A stretch of 64,000 nt of DNA, taken from positions 62,001 to 126,000 of the forward strand of contig DATALZ010000014.1 of NCBI GenBank assembly GCA_036260805.1, given 5' to 3'. Each line of letters starts with the position of its first letter. Position 1 is the first letter of the stretch. Both the position numbers and the translations under genes were made by a program. The stretch comes from Thermocaproicibacter sp036260805. Its GTDB lineage: Bacteria; Bacillota; Clostridia; Oscillospirales; Acutalibacteraceae. Positions 57,627 through 64,000 of this stretch are shown here, piece after piece. Below the pieces are notes generated by a model that saw nothing but the letters and a program-made list of their open reading frames with translations, did not search any database and was not told where the DNA came from.

Positions 57627-60197
57627 CTAAGCTTTTGCTTCGTACCAGTTCTCACCGATTTTTGCGTCGGCCGTCATTGGAACGGCAAGGGACACGGCAT
57701 TCTGCATCTCTTCCGTCAGTACGGACGCAGCCTTTAATGCTTCGTCAGCGGGAGATTCCACAATCAGTTCATCGTGTACCTGCAGAATCAGGCGTGATTT
57801 CATCTTTTCCCGTTCTAGACGCTTTTCCACGTGAATCATCGCGATTTTGATGATGTCCGCGGCGGTTCCCTGAATCGGCATGTTACGGGCGACGCGCTCG
57901 CCGAACGCGCGCAGATTGTGGTTGGAGCTGGCAAGCTCCGGCAGATAGCGCCTGCGGCCGAACATCGTTTCCACATAGCCTTTTTTCTTTGCGTCTTCCA
58001 CCACGCGGTTCATGTATTCGTCAACGCCCGAGAAATGGGCAAGATAATCTGCAATATACTGTTTTGCCTCACGCATGGAAACCTTAATATCCTGCGAGAG
58101 CGAGAACGCGCCGATGCCGTACACGATCCCGAAGTTGACCGCCTTGGCGCGGCTGCGCATCAGCGGGGTAACCATCTCTTCCGGCATATGGAATACCTGT
58201 GCTGCGGTGCGGCGGTGGATGTCATCGTTGTCGATAAATGCCTGAATCATGTTTTTGTCGTTGGCAACATGGGCGAGGACGCGCAGCTCAATCTGCGAGT
58301 AATCGGCGTCCACAAGAGCCCATCCGGGCCGGGCGACAAAGAACCGGCGCATCTCACGCCCGAGTTCCGTCCGCACGGGGATATTCTGCAGGTTCGGCTC
58401 CGTGGAGCTGATTCGCCCGGTGCGCGTTTCCGTCTGGTTAAAGCTGGAGTGGATTCTTCCGTCCGGAGCAACGACTTTGAGCAGCCCGTCGCAGTAGGTG
58501 GATTTGAGTTTTGTAAGAGTTCGGTAGGTGAGCACCAGCTCGATTGCCGGGCTTTCATACCGTAGCTTTTCCAGCGTGTCGGCGCTTGTGGACCAGCCGG
58601 TTTTCGTCTTTTTGCCGTGCTCAAGGCCAAGTTTTTCAAACAAAGCTTCGCCGAGCTGTTTCGGTGAGTTGATGTTGAATTCATACCCCACGGTATCGTA
58701 AACCTGCTGCTGAATCTCATTGATTTTTTCGTCCAGCTCCCCGCCGAACGATTTAATTCCGTCCGCATTGACGTCAAAGCCGACGTTTTCCATGCGGGCA
58801 AGAACCTGAGCGAGCGGGATTTCTATTTTATTTAAAAGGTCTGTCTGGCCGTTTTCAGCAATCTTCTGTTCCAGAGTATCCGCAAGCGCGGGCATGACGG
58901 CGGCGGACGCAACATCTTCGGGCAGGCCGTCCGGTACAGGAACACCGTATTCGCGCGCAAGGCGCAGCGGTTCGTAGCCGGAAGCGGACGGGTTCAGCAG
59001 ATACCCGGCGAGCAAGGTGTCGAAAACCAGGCCGCAGAGTTCCTCGCCCTGCGCGTCAAGCGCCGCGTACAGCGGCTTTACGTCGTGGGTGTTTTTGCGG
59101 ATTCCCGCGTCGATGAAAATGGAGCGGATGACTTCGGCGTCGTCCACGGTATGCATTGTGCCGTGAAGATTCATGGTAAGCGAAACGATTTTTCCTTTTT
59201 CCAGCTTCGCGGTGAAGTCTGCTCTTCCCGATTTTTTCAGGGCTTTCAGCAGTTCTGCGCCGTCGGTGCTGTCGGCGAGCGAAACACAGGCAGTTTCCGT
59301 TTCCGCCTGTTCCGGCTGCTCTTTCGGAGCGTCCAGACCGAGCTTGTCAATCAGTTTGAAGAATTCCAGCTTCGCCATCAGACGCGCCGCGGCAGCCTGA
59401 TCCCGTTTCTGGGGGATGTACGATTTTAAGTCGGTATCAATTGGGGCGTTGGTGCAGATGGTTCCGAGTTTGCGCGAAAGGAAAGCGCTCTCTTTGCTCT
59501 GCGCCAGCTTTTGGCGCAGATTTTCGCGGATGTCCAGTTCGACGAGGTGGTCGTAGATATAATCAATATTGTGGTAGGCCTGAATCAACTGCCCCGCGCC
59601 CTTTGGGCCGATTCCCGCCACGCCGGGGATGCAGTCGGACGTATCACCCTGAATGGCCTTGATTTCAATCATTTCCTTCGGGGTGACGCCGTAATCCTCT
59701 TGAATCTTCGCCTCGTCGTAGACCGTGACCTGCGGCTGCCCCATTTTGGTGGATGCAAGGCGCACCGTCACATGCGGGCCTACAAGCTGTAAGCTGTCGC
59801 GGTCGCCTGTGGCAAGCACGCATTCACAGCAGCCGTCCTCGCAGGTTTTAGCCAGTGTGCCGAGAATATCGTCGGCCTCGTAGCCTTCGCATTCCACAAG
59901 GCGGTAGCCGAGGAGTTTCAAAAGCTCCTTCAGCGTGGGCATCTGCTGGGCAAGCTCCGGCGGCATACCCTTGCGGTTCGCTTTGTAGCCCGCATATTCC
60001 TGATGCCGGAAAGTGGGGGCGCGCATATCAAAGGCGACGGCGACCGCGTCCGGGTTCGTTTCCGTCAGAAGCCGGTGGAAGATCGTCAGAAAGCCGTAAA
60101 TACCGTTGGTAAAAAGGCCCTCTTTCGTGGTCAGCAGGCGGATTCCGTAGAACGCCCGGTTCAGTATGCTGTTGCCGTCCAATACCAGTAATTTCAT
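57627..60197 (-). CDS. polA: DNA polymerase I
   Basis: This 856-residue protein has an N-terminal 5'-3' exonuclease (about residues 1-290; FDMRAPTFRHQEYAGYKANR and GVTPKEMIEIKAIQGDTSDC). A shrunken 3'-5' exonuclease-like domain follows (about 310-460). The polymerase domain then has DYSQIELRVLAHV (motif A), RAKAVNFGIVYG (motif B) and QVHDELIVE (motif C). The proofreading metal residues of Klenow fragment seem absent in AKLEKGKIVSLTMNL, so this Pol I probably does not proofread, as in several Firmicutes. The ATG at 60197 has CGGGGGAA upstream. The stop codon lies in a small palindrome, AAGCAAAAG / CTTTTGCTT. Confidence 0.95.
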   Translation of the reverse strand: MKLLVLDGNSILNRAFYGIRLLTTKEGLFTNGIYGFLTIFHRLLTETNPDAVAVAFDMRAPTFRHQEYAGYKANRKGMPPELAQQMPTLKELLKLLGYRLVECEGYEADDILGTLAKTCEDGCCECVLATGDRDSLQLVGPHVTVRLASTKMGQPQVTVYDEAKIQEDYGVTPKEMIEIKAIQGDTSDCIPGVAGIGPKGAGQLIQAYHNIDYIYDHLVELDIRENLRQKLAQSKESAFLSRKLGTICTNAPIDTDLKSYIPQKRDQAAAARLMAKLEFFKLIDKLGLDAPKEQPEQAETETACVSLADSTDGAELLKALKKSGRADFTAKLEKGKIVSLTMNLHGTMHTVDDAEVIRSIFIDAGIRKNTHDVKPLYAALDAQGEELCGLVFDTLLAGYLLNPSASGYEPLRLAREYGVPVPDGLPEDVASAAVMPALADTLEQKIAENGQTDLLNKIEIPLAQVLARMENVGFDVNADGIKSFGGELDEKINEIQQQVYDTVGYEFNINSPKQLGEALFEKLGLEHGKKTKTGWSTSADTLEKLRYESPAIELVLTYRTLTKLKSTYCDGLLKVVAPDGRIHSSFNQTETRTGRISSTEPNLQNIPVRTELGREMRRFFVARPGWALVDADYSQIELRVLAHVANDKNMIQAFIDNDDIHRRTAAQVFHMPEEMVTPLMRSRAKAVNFGIVYGIGAFSLSQDIKVSMREAKQYIADYLAHFSGVDEYMNRVVEDAKKKGYVETMFGRRRYLPELASSNHNLRAFGERVARNMPIQGTAADIIKIAMIHVEKRLEREKMKSRLILQVHDELIVESPADEALKAASVLTEEMQNAVSLAVPMTADAKIGENWYEAKA

Positions 60198-60423
60198 TGT
60201 GTTCCCCCGCTTGAAAGTTATGGAAGTATTATAGCACTTTCGGCAGAAAAAAATAAGTGTTATAATGGGACGCAGAGCGTCGTATTGCCAAAGGATGCTC
60301 CCAATCATCCAGAAGTCCAATTATGTGATTTCGATGTATGCTGCAGTTAATCCAAAATCTGCTCTTAACTTTTATTATAACGGTTCAAAACGAATATCGA
60401 AATGAAAATCAAGGATGTTTACA

Positions 60424-61434
<1,011 letters not shown>

Positions 61435-61585
61435 AACAGTGCCGCTCCCATGAATACGCAGCCGAACAAAACCGTAACGGTAACGGGAAAAGCAGATTTT
61501 AATACTTTGTTCACTTTTTTATGTTTGAAGTCTCCTGCGTTTTATGATAAATTTATTTATGCTGCAAATTGAAACAGAATAGGCT

Positions 61586-62131
61586 TTACTTTATATTTGA
61601 AAAATAATTGTCACGCGTTATGATATAGCATAGTTCATTCAGCTTTTCTCCGCGGTAGTTTGTAAATGATTCGCTTCGGGTTTGCTCGTATCGGAATCCG
61701 CATTTTTCAATGACCCGTTTGGAACGGCTGTTGAAAGGAAAGTGGGAGCAGGTTACAAAATCCAGCCCTGCTTCCTCAAAAGCGAATTTCAGAACCCTGC
61801 GGGCGGCTTCCGTCATCAGCCCGCGGCCCCAGTAGTCGAAAGACATCGCATAGCCCAGCATTTTCGCTTTCCCGGTCTCCGGCGGATAAAATTTGTCTGC
61901 CATCAGGCTGATGGAGCCGATCACCTTTTCATTCTCTTTCACCTGTATGGCCCAGGTATCCTGCGACTCCTGAAAGGAGTGCAGAATGCGAAGGCTTTCT
62001 CCTTTGTCGGTATGTGGGCCCCAGCCTGCGTTTGGGCCAACATTTGGGTTACAGGCATATTCAAAAAGATCATCCAGGTCGCTTTCCCGCCAGTCCCGCA
62101 GGAACAGGCGCTCTGTCTCCAGAGTTTGCAT
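61586..62131 (-). CDS. GNAT-family N-acetyltransferase (RimJ/RimL type)
   Basis: This 181-residue acetyltransferase starts METERLFLRDW-like (LETERLFLRDWRESDLDDLF). The acetyl-CoA site is formed by MLGYAMSFDYWGRGLMTEAA (about residues 91-110), followed by FNSRSKRVIEKCGFRYEQ. The substrate is unknown; RimJ/RimL relatives act on ribosomal proteins, peptides or antibiotics. It lies alone, divergent from the InlB-repeat gene. Confidence 0.87.
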   Translation of the reverse strand: MQTLETERLFLRDWRESDLDDLFEYACNPNVGPNAGWGPHTDKGESLRILHSFQESQDTWAIQVKENEKVIGSISLMADKFYPPETGKAKMLGYAMSFDYWGRGLMTEAARRVLKFAFEEAGLDFVTCSHFPFNSRSKRVIEKCGFRYEQTRSESFTNYRGEKLNELCYIITRDNYFSNIK

Positions 62132-62305
62132 GGGAATCCCTCCGCTTCTGAAAATTTGTTTCGTATTTTGAAGATTATAACACCGCAGACAATTCTTTTC
62201 AAACAGGTTAAAGCTTTGTTACATTATAGATTTATGGTTGTATTATCGGTAGATTATATGGTATGATAATAATAATTTTCATTTATTTTGAGAGGAACTG
62301 CAAAT

Positions 62306-63472
62306 ATGAGCAATAAAGCCAAAAAATACATAGTGATTACTCTTGTGTTGGCGTTCTGCATTTCTGCTTTTACTTTCACCGCATTTGCTGAGGAAAGCCA
62401 GCAAATCACGAAGGAAACAACGTCCGGCACAGCAAGTACATCCACTCCGAATACGGGAAACTCAAGCTCGAGTTCCAGCAGTTCCGGCGGAACTTCCGCT
62501 CCAAGCAAACAAGGCACAGGCAGTTCCAGCTCTGACGGAACCGGCGGCGGTGTGACGCATGAATCGCAAAGCTCCACCGTTACGGTTGTATTTAATCTAA
62601 GCGGCGGCTCCGGAATGAGAAGCAGCGCGAGTGTTACGAAAGGCACTACGGTCTCAGAATTTAAAACGCCTTATAAAAAAGGATATAAGTTCGTTGCATG
62701 GATGGTCAACGGCACGGAAGTTTCTGGTTCCATGCCGATCAACAGCGATACAACCTTAACCGCAGAATGGGAAAAAGCTTCGGATGCAGCATCTTCCCAG
62801 GCGGCTAATTCGGTCGATACAAAGCAAAAAGAGATTGAAGAAGCGGCTAACCAGGCAAATCAGGCGGCCAGCGAGCCCGATACGCTTTCTTCGGAAGACT
62901 GGAATTCTCTGTTGAATTCCTCGGGCAGCTCCGACGTGAGCTCCGCCGTATCGTCTTCGCAGGCTTCTTCCGCGGCTCCGACTTCCACAGGCGGCTTTTC
63001 CACACTGCTGGCAATCGGCATTGCCTTAATTGTCCTTGGAGTTGCCGGCGTGGGAATTTTCATCTACCTGCAGTTTATTCATAACAAAGGCGGCAAGGGC
63101 GGCCACGGCGGTTCCGGTGGCCCCGGGAAACACAGTTCGAAAGACGATACCATTGTCTTTACCGATGTCAGTTCTTACAGCGACGGGAAAAAGCACGACG
63201 ACTCCCAGGTAATTCGCAGTGTACGCCAGCCGAACCCGGCACCGAAAAAATCCCCTGTTTCGGACGATACCAAGCCGGTTCCGGTTCCAGCGGCGGCAAG
63301 GCCGAAGCCCCAGACAGCCGCTCCCGCGCCCGCACCGAAGAGCACAATGGCTCCGGAAGAACGCAGAGCGCAGTCCGAACAGAACCGTTACCTGAAAAAA
63401 GCGCAGGCCAAACCGGTCGATAGCGATAAAAGCGACTTTGATTGGGAAAAGTTCTTTAACGAAGAAAAATAA
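62306..63472 (+). CDS. Membrane-anchored surface protein with InlB-type repeat
   Basis: This 388-residue protein has a signal peptide (about residues 1-27), a Ser/Gly/Thr-rich linker, and one InlB B-repeat (about 95-160; TVTVVFNLSGGSGMRSSASV, then YKFVAWMVNGTEVSG). A second Ser-rich linker leads to a membrane helix (about 233-258, FSTLLAIGIALIVLGVAGVG), and a long Gly/Lys/Pro-rich tail lies inside the cell. A cytoplasmic tail of over 120 residues is unusual for a surface protein of this type, and its end SDFDWEKFFNEEK looks like a short binding motif. The ATG at 62306 has GAGAGGAAC upstream. The role may be adhesion or signalling; unknown. Confidence 0.75.
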   Translation: MSNKAKKYIVITLVLAFCISAFTFTAFAEESQQITKETTSGTASTSTPNTGNSSSSSSSSGGTSAPSKQGTGSSSSDGTGGGVTHESQSSTVTVVFNLSGGSGMRSSASVTKGTTVSEFKTPYKKGYKFVAWMVNGTEVSGSMPINSDTTLTAEWEKASDAASSQAANSVDTKQKEIEEAANQANQAASEPDTLSSEDWNSLLNSSGSSDVSSAVSSSQASSAAPTSTGGFSTLLAIGIALIVLGVAGVGIFIYLQFIHNKGGKGGHGGSGGPGKHSSKDDTIVFTDVSSYSDGKKHDDSQVIRSVRQPNPAPKKSPVSDDTKPVPVPAAARPKPQTAAPAPAPKSTMAPEERRAQSEQNRYLKKAQAKPVDSDKSDFDWEKFFNEEK

Positions 63473-63477
63473 AGAAA

Positions 63478-63516
63478 GCGGCCGAAACGGATTTTCCGTT
63501 TCGGCCGCCGTTTTGT
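63478..63516. terminator. Terminator of the InlB-repeat gene, also facing the next gene
   Basis: The stem GCGGCCGAAACGG / CCGTTTCGGCCGC with loop ATTTT is followed by CGTTTTG. A-rich DNA on its left makes it partly bidirectional. Confidence 0.85.
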
Positions 63517-63535
63517 TATTCTGTGACTTTCCGGG

Positions 63536-63802
63536 TTATTTCGGGCTCTTTCCGTTCTCTCCGAAAAGATTAAAGCGGAAAAGTTTCTGCTCGTCTTCGG
63601 GATCTTCGCAAATGATAAAAGCTTCGGCAATTTTGCCGCCTTCAATCAATTTGGTCAGGCCAACAAGCTGGCAGAGTTTGCTCTTCAAATTGAGATTGTC
63701 ACCTTCGCGTGATACAAGGAACACTTTTCCCTTGCACTCATCAAGGACTTTCAGAAACGCCGGTACATCAACATCATGCAGTTCAATTGGAGATGATGCC
63801 AT
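63536..63802 (-). CDS. Small conserved cytoplasmic protein of unknown function
   Basis: This 88-residue acidic protein has no signal or membrane helix. It starts after AAGGAGG and is predicted alpha/beta (VFLVSREGDNLNLKSKLCQL, then GGKIAEAFIICEDPEDEQKL). I do not recognise the family. It has a strong promoter with a palindromic leader, so it may be well expressed. Its start is 60 nt from that promoter. Confidence 0.7.
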   Translation of the reverse strand: MASSPIELHDVDVPAFLKVLDECKGKVFLVSREGDNLNLKSKLCQLVGLTKLIEGGKIAEAFIICEDPEDEQKLFRFNLFGENGKSPK

Positions 63803-63837
63803 TTTGACCCCTCCTTAATCAGATCCGTTATAATTAA

Positions 63838-63889
63838 CCGACGGAATATTCCGCCGGCTTTATTATAGCATAACGGGGCGCGTTGTCAA
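63838..63889 (-). promoter_or_regulatory. Strong promoter and leader palindrome of the 88-residue gene
   Basis: On the minus strand TTGACA (63884-63889) and TATAAT (63862-63867) are separated by 16 nt. Just downstream the near-palindrome CCGGCGG AATATT CCGTCGG (63838-63857) covers the start of the transcript and could be an operator or 5' hairpin. Confidence 0.7.
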
Positions 63890-64000
63890 TAAAACACCGT
63901 TGGAGAAACCTACAAACTTTTTTGGCTTTTTTCGGGGTTTCTTTGCAATTTTTCGAAAAGTTATCCGCAGGAAAGAACATCGCTTTCCATACACCCGTCG

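Noticed and set aside
61451..61570. 39-codon plus-strand frame after dusB
   Set aside because: No ribosome site is present, and the codons look like read-through non-coding DNA.

Overview
The window looks like the chromosome of an anaerobic, Gram-positive clostridium, most likely of the Oscillospiraceae/Ruminococcaceae (cluster IV) type. The evidence is indirect: strong AGGAGG-type ribosome binding sites, TTGACA/TATAAT-type promoters, roughly balanced base composition, and gene families typical of that group. These include a GGGtGRT protein next to a NifU-like scaffold, DUF4321, DUF4358 and DUF4830 proteins, single-chain GlyRS, GTP-type PEP carboxykinase, and a Na+-translocating decarboxylase beta subunit. 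No rRNA, tRNA, CRISPR array, intact transposase or phage gene was seen. Most of the window is an ordinary core genome, dense with housekeeping genes and punctuated by small lineage-specific genes.

Layout. 1-2.4 kb: the end of a Na+-decarboxylase operon (beta and OadG-like subunits), a palindromic repeat and proS. 2.6-6.8 kb: a secreted protein, an ECF sigma/membrane anti-sigma-like pair, a methyltransferase and a divergent amidase. 7-9.2 kb: pta and two tandem Gln/Pro/Tyr-rich membrane proteins. 9.4-12.8 kb: the NifU-like/GGGtGRT pair, a membrane-anchored SGNH hydrolase and a DUF4358 lipoprotein. 12.9-17.8 kb: a YczE-like membrane protein, a 1119-residue protein that appears to be a degenerate P-type ATPase with a 560-residue disordered N-terminus, and rlmB. 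18.2-24.8 kb: an OGG1-like glycosylase, fba, two tandemly duplicated membrane proteins, a CrtI-like oxidoreductase with a TetR regulator, a MITE-like element and an APH-fold kinase.

25-30 kb: an EF-G paralogue, a DUF4830 protein, an RsuA-family pseudouridine synthase and an MsmK/UgpC-type ATPase. 30-35.6 kb (minus strand): zapA, a U32 peptidase, dut, a 41-residue membrane protein, DUF4321, maf and mreB, a cell-division and shape cluster. 36-40.5 kb: glycogen phosphorylase and a GH13 alpha-glucanase, a glucan-degradation pair. 40.5-46.6 kb: an AT-rich membrane-protein gene bounded by two copies of one hairpin, a Ser-rich protein, an FMN-binding protein, glyS, gtrA, two tandem membrane proteins and a flavodoxin-fold reductase. 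46.8-49.6 kb: manA, a YmfI-like reductase, and two genes that look spore-associated. One of these is an unlisted-size 56-residue Trp/Pro/Cys-rich peptide; the other is a 168-residue DUF4489-like protein. They share a promoter-like element.

49.8-53.3 kb: a purine permease and pckA. 53.4-60.2 kb (minus strand): a run polA, rlmA, a Gpi18-like glycosyltransferase, rimI, two tiny paralogues with a CGNNN motif, and tsaD. 60.4-64 kb: dusB, an acetyltransferase, a surface protein with an InlB-type repeat, and a small conserved gene.

The central metabolism genes fit a fermenter: aldolase, Pta, PEPCK, phosphorylase/amylase, sugar-importer ATPase and decarboxylation-driven Na+ pump. The most unusual items are the pseudo-P-type ATPase, the small-protein genes (56, 41, 68 and 67 residues), the duplicated hairpin around one membrane gene, and four independent tandem pairs of small membrane proteins.
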